64,000 nucleotides of DNA from the NCBI RefSeq assembly GCF_030709675.1, contig NZ_JAUZQD010000005.1, positions 466,435 to 530,434 of the forward strand, given 5' to 3'. A program made the translations under genes and the position numbers. This document shows positions 16,224-24,902 of this stretch, piece by piece (the first letter of the stretch is position 1; every line of letters starts with the position of its first letter). The stretch comes from Symbioplanes lichenis (GTDB lineage: Bacteria; Actinomycetota; Actinomycetes; Mycobacteriales; Micromonosporaceae). The notes beneath the pieces were generated by a model, which was not told the origin of the DNA, made no database searches, and worked only from the letters and a program-made list of their open reading frames with translations.

Positions 16224-17279
16224 GTGACGCAGCGAGGCCAGGGGATGGCGGCCGACATCGCGGAGCAGCCGGCGGGATACGCGCGGCTGCTCGAGGGGGA
16301 AGCCGCCGCCGCGATCGCGAAGGTGGCAGCCGCGGTCGCCGAGCAGCGCCCCAAGCACGTCGTGTTCGTCGGGCGGGGCACGTCGGACCACGCCGCGCTC
16401 TACGGGGCGTACCTGACGGAGATCCGGCTGGGCATCCCCGTCGGACTCGCCTCGCCGAGCGCGATCACGCTCTACGGAGCGCGTCCCGACCTCACGGGCG
16501 CGCTCGTCGTGGGGGTCAGCCAGAGCGGCGGCTCACCCGACCTCACCGAGGTGCTGAAAGTCGCCCGGGAGAGTGGTGCTCTCACCCTGGCGGTGACGAA
16601 CAACCCCGGCTCGACGCTCGCGGAGACCGCCGAGCTGAGCATCGACGTGGCCGCCGGGCACGAGCGCGCGGTCGCCGCCACGAAGACCTACACCGCGGAG
16701 CTGCTCGCGCTGCTGCTGCTCGTCGAGGGCATCCGCACCGGCGACGGCACGCCCGGCGCCGAGGAGCGGGAGGCGCTCGGCCGGCTGCCCGAGCTCGCCG
16801 AGCGGACGCTGGCGGAGCACGGCGCCGAGGAGCTGGCGCAGCGCTACCGGTTCGCGTCGCGTCTGGTCACCACGGGCCGCGGGTACGCGTACCCGACCGC
16901 CCGTGAGACCGCCCTCAAGCTGATGGAGACGTCCTACCTGCCGGCGCTCGCCTTCTCCGGCGCCGATCTGCTGCACGGGCCGCTCGCCATGACCGACCCG
17001 GACGTGCCGGTGCTCGCGGTCGTGGGCAACGGCCCCGGCGGCGGCTCGATGGCGGAGGTCGTCGCCCGGCTCGGGGAGCGCCGGGCCGACGTCGTCACGA
17101 TCGGTGCCCATGACATCGCGGGCGCCGCGGGCCGGCTGGCCGTGCCGGAGGTCGACGAGCGCTACGCGCCGCTGCTCGACATCCTGCCGTTGCAGCAGCT
17201 CGCGCTCTCGCTGGCGCTGGCCCGGGGCGAGGACCCGGACGCGCCGCGCGGGCTCAAGAAGGTCACCGCCACCCTCTGA
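16224..17279 (+). CDS. SIS-domain sugar isomerase/deaminase-like protein
   Basis: A 351-residue protein with two SIS domains, equivalent to the isomerase half of GlmS without the glutaminase domain. The first has VVFVGRGTSDHAALYGAYL and GVSQSGGSPDLTEVL; the second has TTGRGYAYPTARETALKLMET and SGADLLHGPLAM. Such proteins act on amino-sugar phosphates, for example as glucosamine-6-phosphate deaminases. The GTG start has GGGGAGGA at close spacing; ATG 16245 is an alternative. No transporter or kinase for amino sugars is adjacent, although a PfkB kinase lies 1.6 kb away. Confidence 0.85.
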   Translation: MTQRGQGMAADIAEQPAGYARLLEGEAAAAIAKVAAAVAEQRPKHVVFVGRGTSDHAALYGAYLTEIRLGIPVGLASPSAITLYGARPDLTGALVVGVSQSGGSPDLTEVLKVARESGALTLAVTNNPGSTLAETAELSIDVAAGHERAVAATKTYTAELLALLLLVEGIRTGDGTPGAEEREALGRLPELAERTLAEHGAEELAQRYRFASRLVTTGRGYAYPTARETALKLMETSYLPALAFSGADLLHGPLAMTDPDVPVLAVVGNGPGGGSMAEVVARLGERRADVVTIGAHDIAGAAGRLAVPEVDERYAPLLDILPLQQLALSLALARGEDPDAPRGLKKVTATL

Positions 17280-17315
17280 GCGCACGGTCCCGGGCCGACG
17301 TGGCACGCTTGAGGC

Positions 17316-18881
17316 GTGTCCACGCTGCGTGACCTCGCCGACGAGCACACCGGGCTCGGCCCGGCCGGCATCGACCACCTGACCCGGCTCGCCGGCGACT
17401 GGCAGCTGCTCTCCGACCTGTCCTTCGCCGACCTGCTGCTGTGGGTGCCGGTCCGGGGCGAGCCGGGGCAGCCGCGGGCCTTCCTCTGCGTCGCCCAGGT
17501 GCGCCCGACGACCGCCCCGACGGCCTACCAGGACGACCAGGTCGGCAAGATCGTCGGCGGCCCCGAGGTGGCGCATCTGGACATCGCCTATGCCCAGGGC
17601 CGCATCTGGCGCGAGGGCGACCCCGTCTGGTACGGCGACACCCCCGCCCGCCACGAGGCCATCCCCGTGCGGATGCGGGTCGACGGGGGCGGCCCCGAGA
17701 TCATCGGCGTGATCGGGCGGGACACCAACCTCTCCACCGCGCGCACGCCCAGCCAGCTCGAGCTCAACTATCTGACCACGGCCGACGACCTGGCCCAGAT
17801 GGTCGCCGACGGCACCTTCCCGCCCCCGCCGCACCCCGGGGAGACGACCTCCGCGCCCCGCGTCGGGGACGGGCTGGTGCGCCTCGACGCCTCCGGCAAG
17901 GTCACGTACGCGAGCCCGAACGCCCAGAGCGCGTACCGGCGGCTGGGTTTCAATGCCCACCTGGTCGGCGAGGAGTTGTCGGTGCTCTCCAGCCGGCTGG
18001 CCCACGACCCGCTGGAGGGCACGGACGCGAGTGAGCGGGTCAACGCCGCCCTGCGGGGTGAGGCACCGCCGCGCATGGAGGTCGAGGCCCGGGGCGCGAC
18101 GGTGCTCATGCGGTCGCTGCCGCTGATGCCCGCGGGCGTACCCATCGGGGCCCTGGTCCTGGTCCGCGACGTCACCGAGGTGCGCCGCCGTGACCGCGCC
18201 CTGATGACCAAGGACGCGACGATCCGGGAGATCCACCACCGCGTCAAGAACAACCTGCAGACCGTGGCGGCGCTCCTGCGCCTGCAGGCCCGCCGGGTCG
18301 ACATCCCCGAGGCGCGGATGGCCCTGCAGGAGTCCGTACGCCGCGTCGCCTCGATCGCGCTCGTCCACGAGACGCTGTCGATGTCCGCCGACGCCGACGA
18401 GTCGGTCGAGTTCGACGGCATCGTCGACCGCGTGGCCACCGCCGCGACCGAGGTCGCCGCGACCGAGATCTCCGTGAAGATGCGCCGCGAGGGCACCTTC
18501 GGCGTGCTCCCCGCCGAGATCGCCACCTCGCTGGTGATGGTCCTCAACGAGCTGCTCATCAACGCGGTGGAGCACGGCTTCCCGCCGCCCGACGAGGACG
18601 CCGTCGCCCCGGACACCTCCGGCCTCCTCCCGCCCGCTCCCGCCGAGCCGGTCGGCGAGGTCGTGGTGTCGGCGCACCGGTTCCGCAAGCAGCTGCACGT
18701 CACGGTGGCCGACAACGGGCGCGGGCTGCCCGAGGACTTCCGGGCCGAGGCGAGCGGGCGGCTCGGCCTGCAGATCGTCCGGGCGCTGGCCACCGGCGAG
18801 CTGCGCGGCAGCATCGAGCTCCGCAACCGCGCGGGCGGTGGCACCGAGGCCGTGCTGGTCGTCCCCCTGGCCAAGCGCTAG
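17316..18881 (+). CDS. pdtaS: Sensor histidine kinase PdtaS
   Basis: A 521-residue soluble HWE/HisKA_2-type kinase, like mycobacterial PdtaS (Rv3220c). An N-terminal GAF-like domain (about 1-150) is followed by a PAS domain (about 185-295), then the phospho-His motif REIHHRVKNNLQTVAALLRLQ, and a C-terminal ATPase with LNELLINAVEHGF and VADNGRGLPEDF. The partner antiterminator PdtaR is not in this window, as in mycobacteria. The start is GTG close after GAGG. Neighbours TB7.3-like and whiB1 match the mycobacterial order. Confidence 0.88.
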   Translation: MSTLRDLADEHTGLGPAGIDHLTRLAGDWQLLSDLSFADLLLWVPVRGEPGQPRAFLCVAQVRPTTAPTAYQDDQVGKIVGGPEVAHLDIAYAQGRIWREGDPVWYGDTPARHEAIPVRMRVDGGGPEIIGVIGRDTNLSTARTPSQLELNYLTTADDLAQMVADGTFPPPPHPGETTSAPRVGDGLVRLDASGKVTYASPNAQSAYRRLGFNAHLVGEELSVLSSRLAHDPLEGTDASERVNAALRGEAPPRMEVEARGATVLMRSLPLMPAGVPIGALVLVRDVTEVRRRDRALMTKDATIREIHHRVKNNLQTVAALLRLQARRVDIPEARMALQESVRRVASIALVHETLSMSADADESVEFDGIVDRVATAATEVAATEISVKMRREGTFGVLPAEIATSLVMVLNELLINAVEHGFPPPDEDAVAPDTSGLLPPAPAEPVGEVVVSAHRFRKQLHVTVADNGRGLPEDFRAEASGRLGLQIVRALATGELRGSIELRNRAGGGTEAVLVVPLAKR

Positions 18882-18894
18882 GGACAGACCCTAG
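18878..18894. terminator. Small hairpin spanning two convergent stop codons
   Basis: CTAGGG-ACAGA-CCCTAG, a perfect 6-bp stem, contains the pdtaS TAG and the complement of the PfkB-gene TAG. Short, so weak if it functions. Confidence 0.35.
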
Positions 18895-19805
18895 TCGAGC
18901 GGCGTCAGTTCGACCCGCTTGATCAGCTGCTCGACGGCCTCGCCGCGGCCGGTGCCCAGGCCGTGGCGGGTCACGTTGAGGGCGCCCGCCGCCGCGCCCG
19001 TCCGCAGGGCCTCCTCCATGTCGCCGCCGCGAGCCAGGACGGCGGCCACGCCGGCCGTCATCGAGTCGCCGGCGCCGCGGTGGTCGACGACTTGCAGGGC
19101 GGGCAGCGTGACCAGCAGCGGCTTGTCGTCCACGAGGGCGAGCGCGGGCTGGTCGGCCCGGCTGATCAAGACCTGCTCGGCGCCCTCGTCGCGGAGCTTG
19201 TGAGCGGCCTCGACCAGCGCCTCGACGCTGTCGTCGGCGGCGCGGCCGTCGTCGAGCAGCTCCTCGTGGCTGACCTTGACGACGGTGAGACCGCCTGCGA
19301 GGGCGGCGTCGAGGTGGTCACCGGAGAGATCGGCGACGACCTTGCTGCCGTGGGCGCCCAGGTCGGCGGCGAGGCGGCGGTAGACGTCCGGGTCGATCAC
19401 GTCCGGCCCGGCGGCCCCGCTGAGCAGGCTGACCTCCGATTGGAGGCCCTCGGCGAGGGTGAGCGTGCAGAGCTCGTCGAGGTCGTGCCGGACCAGGGCG
19501 GCACCGGGGTGCTCGGCGATCGTGGAGCGGCTGCCGTCGCGGCGGTCGTGGACGTACCAGCCGCTGCCCGACTCGCGGGCCACCGGGCGTACGGTCAGGT
19601 CCTCCTGCTCCAGGAGCCGGCGGATGATGTCGCCGGTCTCGCCGCCGGCGGTGATGCAGACCGTGACCGGGACGCCGAGGGCGACCACCATCCGCGCCTG
19701 CCAGATGCCCTGGCTGCCGGGGTGGACGTGCAGCTCCACGTCGCCGGCCTGCTGCTCGATGGTGACCGTGAGCTGGGGAGCGGGGGCGAAGACCGTGACC
19801 GTCAT
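18891..19805 (-). CDS. PfkB-family carbohydrate kinase
   Basis: A 304-residue ribokinase-fold kinase of the 1-phosphofructokinase type. The C-terminal signature VVDHRGAGDSMTAGVAAVLA holds the anion hole and catalytic Asp. The N-terminal substrate glycine motif is GSQGIWQARMVVALG. Substrate could be a sugar or sugar phosphate and cannot be fixed. ATG start at 19805. It is convergent with pdtaS and separate from the glycosyltransferase pair. Confidence 0.85.
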   Translation of the reverse strand: MTVTVFAPAPQLTVTIEQQAGDVELHVHPGSQGIWQARMVVALGVPVTVCITAGGETGDIIRRLLEQEDLTVRPVARESGSGWYVHDRRDGSRSTIAEHPGAALVRHDLDELCTLTLAEGLQSEVSLLSGAAGPDVIDPDVYRRLAADLGAHGSKVVADLSGDHLDAALAGGLTVVKVSHEELLDDGRAADDSVEALVEAAHKLRDEGAEQVLISRADQPALALVDDKPLLVTLPALQVVDHRGAGDSMTAGVAAVLARGGDMEEALRTGAAAGALNVTRHGLGTGRGEAVEQLIKRVELTPLD

Positions 19806-19865
19806 GCCACGGAGAGTTGCCCCGCATGTCCGGGGTACAACCTGAGACGTTCCTGAGCGTGCTGG

Positions 19866-21215
19866 TCAGGAGCGGACGAAGAGGGCGATCGTGAAGCCCT
19901 CGATCCGCGTCACCTGCAGCTGCCGGTACGAGCGGGCGAGCACCGCCTGCGTCGCGGTCGTCAGCTGGTCGGTCACGCCTGCGCGGCGGCCGGTCTCGAG
20001 GTTGTCGGCGCTGAGCGTCCAGACCCGGTCCGCCGTGAGGCAGGCGGCGGGGTCCGGGCACTCGGTCGCCCACAGGGAGTCGTTCTCCTCCGGGCCGGCC
20101 ACGCGCAGCGCGTCGTCGGGCAGGTCGTTCCCCAGGTAGTAGCGCAGCCCGATGTCGGTGAACTGCCAGCCGTCGCGCGGGGCGTAGACGATCGCGTCTC
20201 CCTCCCGCGCCCCGGCGTGGATCACGGCGGCCGCCCCGCGATAGTCGAAGGGCGAGTGCGTGCGGCGGATGTCGTTCTGGACCGGCAGCCCGATCAGGGC
20301 CAGGACGATCAGGACCACCAGCGCCGGTACGGGCCGGAGCAGCGCGAGTCCTCGCCCGGCGAGCGCCACGAGCAGCGGCACCACGAAGAGCAGGTAGCGC
20401 CCCACGAACATGGGCGTGATCAGCTGGTCGACGGCGAACAGGACGAGTACGGGCAGCACAGCTGTCAGCAGCAGTCGCCGGTGTGACGCGACGACCGCCA
20501 GCGCGCAGACAGCACCGCCGAGGACCCCGGACAGAAACAGTGTCTCCGGAAAGTTGGCCAGGGTCGTCAAGTCGGCGCGGGACAGCCAGTCGAGTTGCCG
20601 GTCGCGCTGCCCGAGGCCGAGCAGAGTGAACGGGACGACGACCGCCACAGCGGGCAACACGGCGGCGAGCCAGGCCTTCTTGCGGCCCGCGTGGCCTAGA
20701 AGGATCAGCAGGGCGAGCTGGTGGGCGAGACCCAGGGCGGCGACGCTGAGCCCGTACGCGGTCCAGCCGCCTTTGTCCCGCGCCCGGAGCAGCAGCAGGG
20801 TGGCCAGGGCCGCGAAGCACATGGCGAGGGCGTAGCCGCGCGCCTCCTGCGCGTACCGGGAGATGACCGGGAGCACCGCGAAGAGCAAGCCGGCGAGCAG
20901 GGCCGGGAAGGGTCCCCACAGGCGCCGGGCCAGCAGCGCGGTGCACGCGGCGGCGGCGGTCATCGCGACCAGTGACGGCAGCCGCAGGGCCACCGGCGAG
21001 TCGCCGACGAGGGCGATCGTGCCGTGCACGAGCAGGTAGTACGGCACGGTGACGCCGTCGATGTGCTGCCCGAGCGCGAAGATCTCGGGTACGGGCCGCC
21101 GGGCCGCACTCCACGTGGCCAGCTCGTCGCGCCACAGCTGCGGAGTGGCTGCCTGGTACGCCGTGACAAGCGCCGTCAGGACGGCGGGCGCCAGCCAGCA
21201 CAGGTTCCTCCGCAC
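19866..21215 (-). CDS. GT-C membrane glycosyltransferase (PMT/ArnT-like), copy 1
   Basis: A 449-residue membrane protein with about nine to eleven hydrophobic helices. The first extracytoplasmic loop has WRDELATWSAA, the acidic pair typical of GT39/GT83 polyprenyl-phosphate-mannose transferases, and SRYAQEARGYALAM follows further on. A C-terminal exposed domain contains two conserved Cys (ECPDPAACLTADRVW). GTG 21215 is the first usable start after the stop of the upstream paralogue, though no strong ribosome site is seen. The tandem neighbour shares the same architecture, so this is a local duplication. Confidence 0.8.
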   Translation of the reverse strand: MRRNLCWLAPAVLTALVTAYQAATPQLWRDELATWSAARRPVPEIFALGQHIDGVTVPYYLLVHGTIALVGDSPVALRLPSLVAMTAAAACTALLARRLWGPFPALLAGLLFAVLPVISRYAQEARGYALAMCFAALATLLLLRARDKGGWTAYGLSVAALGLAHQLALLILLGHAGRKKAWLAAVLPAVAVVVPFTLLGLGQRDRQLDWLSRADLTTLANFPETLFLSGVLGGAVCALAVVASHRRLLLTAVLPVLVLFAVDQLITPMFVGRYLLFVVPLLVALAGRGLALLRPVPALVVLIVLALIGLPVQNDIRRTHSPFDYRGAAAVIHAGAREGDAIVYAPRDGWQFTDIGLRYYLGNDLPDDALRVAGPEENDSLWATECPDPAACLTADRVWTLSADNLETGRRAGVTDQLTTATQAVLARSYRQLQVTRIEGFTIALFVRS

Positions 21216-21244
21216 CGATCCAGGCTGGCAGGATTTCCTGTGTC

Positions 21245-22708
21245 CTACGGCACCTTGCGCTCGTACAACGCGATCGTGCCCAGGGGTAGCAGCCAGTAGC
21301 CGGTCCGCTTGTACTCGGCCTTGAACTTGGCCCGCAGCTCGTCGCCCGCGTTGGACATCGGGTCGCCGGCCTGGCGCGCGCCGACGTACCAGACGCGGTC
21401 GGTGGTGAAGCAGGTCAGCCCGGGGCACTCGACGCCGTCCAGCCCGCCCGCCTCGGCCGCGGGCTCGCGCAGCAGCAGGTCGTCCGGCTTGACGGCGCTG
21501 TCCCGCAGCTCGTAGTCGAGCCCGGCGCGCAGCGACCACGTGCCGATCCGGCCGTAGACGACCCCGTCGCCCGGCTGGAGCCGCGACTGCACGATCGCCG
21601 CCGCTTTCCGGAAGTCCATGCCGCCGTGCGACGCGGGACCGCGGAAGGTCTGCTGCATCTCGAAGCCCATGGCGGCAATCAAGATCAAAGCCGCGACGGT
21701 ACGCCACCGGAGCCCCCGCAACGCGACAGCGGCCAGCAGGGCGAGCGGCGCGATGACGAAGAGCACGTACCGGGGGACCCAGAGCGGTGACGTGACGAAC
21801 GAGACCGCGATGAGCAGGATCGGCGGGATCGCGGCCAGCGCCCCGAGCTCGCCCGGCAGTGCCGGCCGTTCCCATCGGGCGGCGAGGGCGAGGCCGATCA
21901 CGAGCAGCCCGGCCGCCGGCGCCCCGAAGATCATGCCGGGCGCGATGAGCACCTGGTGCAGGTCGAGCGGCGCGATCCACTCGAGCTGGGTGCCGCGCTG
22001 GGTGAGACCGAGATAGATCAGCGGCGAGACGAGGAGCAGCGCGGCGGCGACCATGACGGCCCACCGGATCGGGACCCGGGCGTCGCGCCGGCGCAGCGCG
22101 ACCGTGACCACGTGACCCGCGAGGACAAGGAAACCGATCATGTGCGTGGCGCCGAGCAGGGTCAGGGCGGCCCCGTAGGCGGCCCAGCGCCACCAGGTGG
22201 GGCGCTCGACGGCCACGTACAGGAGGAGGGTGGCCAGGACCGCGAAGAAGAAGGCGATCCCGTACGCCCGGGCGTCCTGGGCATAGCGGGAGAGCTGGGG
22301 CACGGCGGCGACGATCAGCCCCGCGGTGAGGCCGGTCCCGGGTCCGAAGAGTCGCCGGCCCAGCTCCCCGACCAGCCCCGTGCCCAGCACGACGGCGATG
22401 AGCGACGGGAGCCTGATCGTCCCCACGGCGTCGCCGAACGCGGCGGTCCAGAAGTGGGTGAAGAGGTAGTAGGGGGCGATGACGCCGTCCATGTTCCCGG
22501 CGAAGTCGAGGATCTGGGCGGGCGTGCGCATGGCCGCCGACCAGGTCGCGTGCTCGTCCCAGCCGAGCGCCGGGCGGGACAGCCCGATCCCGCCCACCAC
22601 GGCCATCGCGATTGCCGGGAGCAGCCACGGGTAGACCAGGGACCACCGGCGTGGGGTCGGCAGCTCGGGCGCGGCCGGCTCGGCCTTGATCAGGGTGGTC
22701 GCGGTCAC
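21245..22708 (-). CDS. GT-C membrane glycosyltransferase (PMT/ArnT-like), copy 2
   Basis: A 487-residue paralogue of the downstream gene. A short cytoplasmic tail precedes the first helix, then GWDEHATWSAAMRTPAQI supplies the loop-1 acidic pair. SRYAQDARAYGIAFFF and the C-terminal ECPGLTCFTTDRVWYVG also correspond to the paralogue. It likely transfers a sugar from a lipid-phosphate carrier to an exported acceptor. No acceptor or polyprenyl-sugar synthase is adjacent. The two genes are separated by 29 bases and probably co-transcribed from upstream of 22708. Confidence 0.82.
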   Translation of the reverse strand: MTATTLIKAEPAAPELPTPRRWSLVYPWLLPAIAMAVVGGIGLSRPALGWDEHATWSAAMRTPAQILDFAGNMDGVIAPYYLFTHFWTAAFGDAVGTIRLPSLIAVVLGTGLVGELGRRLFGPGTGLTAGLIVAAVPQLSRYAQDARAYGIAFFFAVLATLLLYVAVERPTWWRWAAYGAALTLLGATHMIGFLVLAGHVVTVALRRRDARVPIRWAVMVAAALLLVSPLIYLGLTQRGTQLEWIAPLDLHQVLIAPGMIFGAPAAGLLVIGLALAARWERPALPGELGALAAIPPILLIAVSFVTSPLWVPRYVLFVIAPLALLAAVALRGLRWRTVAALILIAAMGFEMQQTFRGPASHGGMDFRKAAAIVQSRLQPGDGVVYGRIGTWSLRAGLDYELRDSAVKPDDLLLREPAAEAGGLDGVECPGLTCFTTDRVWYVGARQAGDPMSNAGDELRAKFKAEYKRTGYWLLPLGTIALYERKVP

Positions 22709-22852
22709 GGTGTCCGGTTGTACCGGGGGCGCCTTAATTCATCGGGCCCGATGGGCGGCCGGAAGGTGAACGAACGGAGCGTGGCTGCCGCCACACTCCC
22801 GGAATCTGGACCCCTCTGGCCGAGAATGCTTTCCCGTGAGAGGCTTGCCGAC

Positions 22853-22939
22853 ATGACCGCTGCAGTTGACCGCCGCTTCGTGGCCCGGCGCCACGTGGAT
22901 TACGGCCGTGTCCGCAGCGCGATGTGTCCGGCTTCCTGA
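22853..22939 (+). CDS. Cys-containing leader peptide of the sulfur operon
   Basis: A 28-residue reading frame ends RRHVDYGRVRSAMCPAS. It matches the actinobacterial leader-peptide pattern with R-H-(V/I)-D, R-V and a Cys near the end, found upstream of sulfur genes. GAGAGG precedes the ATG. It lies 116 bases before the sulfite reductase start. The single TGT codon near the stop could let cysteine supply control ribosome progress, as polycysteine leaders do in mycobacteria. A GGCGCG/CGCGCC hairpin (22960-22976) follows its stop. The regulatory role is inferred. Confidence 0.75.
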   Translation: MTAAVDRRFVARRHVDYGRVRSAMCPAS

Positions 22940-23055
22940 CGCCGCCCGATCGCTTTCCGGGCGCGCGAGACGCGCCGGCACCCACCTGACACTGATGTCG
23001 CGGGACCAGCCGTGCATGTCGTCGCGTGCCCTCGATTACTCGGAGGAACGCCGAC

Positions 23056-24747
23056 ATGGCGCCCAGCAACACTCCCGCGGCCCCCGCCGCCCGCCCCCGC
23101 AAGGCGCGAGGCGAGGGACAGTGGGCGCTCGGACACCGTGAGCCGCTGAACCCCAACGAGCGGATCAAGAAGGACGACAACCCGCTCAACGTCCGGGCGC
23201 GGATCGAGAACATCTACGCCCACACCGGCTTCGCGGGGATCGACCCGCAGGACCTGCGCGGACGTTTCCGCTGGTGGGGCCTCTACACCCAGCGCAAGGC
23301 GGGCATCGACGGCGGCCGCACGGCCGTGCTCGAGCCGCACGAGCTGGAGGACGAGTTCTTCATGCTCCGCGTCCGCATCGACGGCGGCGCGCTGACCGTC
23401 GCCCAGCTGCGCACGATCGCGGAGATCTCGACCGAGTTCGGCCGGGACAGCGCCGACCTCACCGACCGGCAGAACATCCAGCTGCACTGGATCCGCGTCG
23501 AGGACATGCCGGAGATCTGGCGCCGGCTCGAGGCGGTCGGCCTGGAGACCACCGAGGCGTGCGGCGACTGCCCGCGCGTCGTGCTCGGCAGTCCCGTCGC
23601 CGGCGTCTCGCCCGACGAGGTCCTCGACCCGCAGCCGGCCATCGACACCATCGTCGAGCGGTACGTGGGTGACCCGCGCTACTCCAACCTGCCGCGCAAG
23701 TTCAAGACGACGATCTCGTGGCTGGCCGACACGCCCTACGAGACCAACGACATCGCGCTGGTCGGCGTCGAGCACCCGCAGCACGGCCCCGGCTTCGACC
23801 TCTGGGTCGGCGGCGGCCTCTCCACCAACCCCCGGCTGGCCGAGCGGCTGGGCGTGTGGGTGCCGCTGGAGGACATCCCGGACGTCTGGGAGGGCGTGGT
23901 CGGGATCTTCCGCGACTACGGCTACCGGCGGCTGCGCAACCGGGCCCGGCTGAAGTTCCTGCTGGCCGACTGGGGCGTCGCGAAGTTCCGCGAGGTGCTC
24001 GAGAAGGAGTACCTGGGCCGGGCGCTCATCGACGGGCCGGCACCCGTGCTGCCCGCGAAGCCGATCGATCACATCGGCGTGCACAAGCAGAGGGACGGCC
24101 GCAACTACGTCGGTGCCGCCCCGGTCGTCGGCCGCTCCTCCGGGACGCAGCTCGGCAAGCTGGCGGACCTCGTCGCGGCGCACGGGTCGGATCGGGTGCG
24201 GCTGACGCCGTACCAGAAGCTGTTGGTCCTGGACATCGCCGACGACCAGGTCGAACCCTTCGTCGCGGGCCTGCGCGGCATCGGGCTGGAGGCCCGGCCG
24301 TCGGCCTGGCGCCGCGGCACGATGGCCTGCACCGGCATCGAATACTGCAAGCTCGCCATCGTCGAGACCAAGGCGCGCGGCGAGGAGCTCGTCGCCCGGC
24401 TCGAGGAGCGGCTGCGCGACTTCGACGCCGACATCTCCATCCACATCAACGGCTGCCCGAACGCCTGCGCCCGCACCCAGGTCGCCGACATCGGACTCAA
24501 GGGTCAGCTGGTCATGAACGCCCACGGCGAGCAGGTGGAGGGCTTCCAGGTCCACCTCGGCGGCGGGCTCGGCATGGCACAGGGCCAGACCGCCGGCTTC
24601 GGCCGCAAGCTGCGGGGGCTCAAGGCCACCGCGGAGGAGCTTCCCGAGTACGTCGAGAGGCTCGCTCTTCGCTACCTGGAGGGGCGCACGGACGGCGAGA
24701 CCTTCGCCGACTGGGTCGTCCGGGCTGATGAGGAGTTGCTGAAATGA
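23056..24747 (+). CDS. sirA: Ferredoxin-dependent sulfite reductase
   Basis: A 563-residue siroheme/[4Fe-4S] reductase giving sulfide from sulfite. The cluster ligands are CTGIEYC and NGCPNACAR. WWGLYTQRKAG and ACGDCPRVVLG contain the Tyr and Cys that crosslink in mycobacterial SirA/NirA, which favours sulfite over nitrite. Both ferredoxin-like halves are present. ATG 23056 has GGAGGA at good spacing. Its stop overlaps the ATG of the next gene (ATGA). cysH and a sirohydrochlorin chelatase follow, fixing the pathway as assimilatory sulfate reduction. Confidence 0.92.
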   Translation: MAPSNTPAAPAARPRKARGEGQWALGHREPLNPNERIKKDDNPLNVRARIENIYAHTGFAGIDPQDLRGRFRWWGLYTQRKAGIDGGRTAVLEPHELEDEFFMLRVRIDGGALTVAQLRTIAEISTEFGRDSADLTDRQNIQLHWIRVEDMPEIWRRLEAVGLETTEACGDCPRVVLGSPVAGVSPDEVLDPQPAIDTIVERYVGDPRYSNLPRKFKTTISWLADTPYETNDIALVGVEHPQHGPGFDLWVGGGLSTNPRLAERLGVWVPLEDIPDVWEGVVGIFRDYGYRRLRNRARLKFLLADWGVAKFREVLEKEYLGRALIDGPAPVLPAKPIDHIGVHKQRDGRNYVGAAPVVGRSSGTQLGKLADLVAAHGSDRVRLTPYQKLLVLDIADDQVEPFVAGLRGIGLEARPSAWRRGTMACTGIEYCKLAIVETKARGEELVARLEERLRDFDADISIHINGCPNACARTQVADIGLKGQLVMNAHGEQVEGFQVHLGGGLGMAQGQTAGFGRKLRGLKATAEELPEYVERLALRYLEGRTDGETFADWVVRADEELLK

Positions 24748-24902
24748 GTGACGCCAGATCCACTCCGCTGTACTGCCCCTACTGCGGCGACGAGGACCTC
24801 TATCCGAACGAGGCTTCGCACGGGGCGTGGGAGTGCCACTCCTGTGCCCGTGTCTTCACCGTCAAGTTCAACGGGTTGCTGTCCAAGGGAGTGAACCGAT
24901 GA
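24744..24902 (+). CDS. Small Cys4 zinc-ribbon protein between sirA and cysH
   Basis: A 52-residue protein with two CxxC knuckles, YCPYCGDEDL and ECHSCARVF, making a rubredoxin-like zinc ribbon. It overlaps sirA and cysH by four bases each (ATGA), so all three are translated as a unit. Its location suggests a structural or electron/sulfur-transfer helper of sulfite or APS reductase. The biochemical role is not known to me. Absent from gene finders with a 60-residue cut-off. Confidence 0.8.
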   Translation: MSDARSTPLYCPYCGDEDLYPNEASHGAWECHSCARVFTVKFNGLLSKGVNR

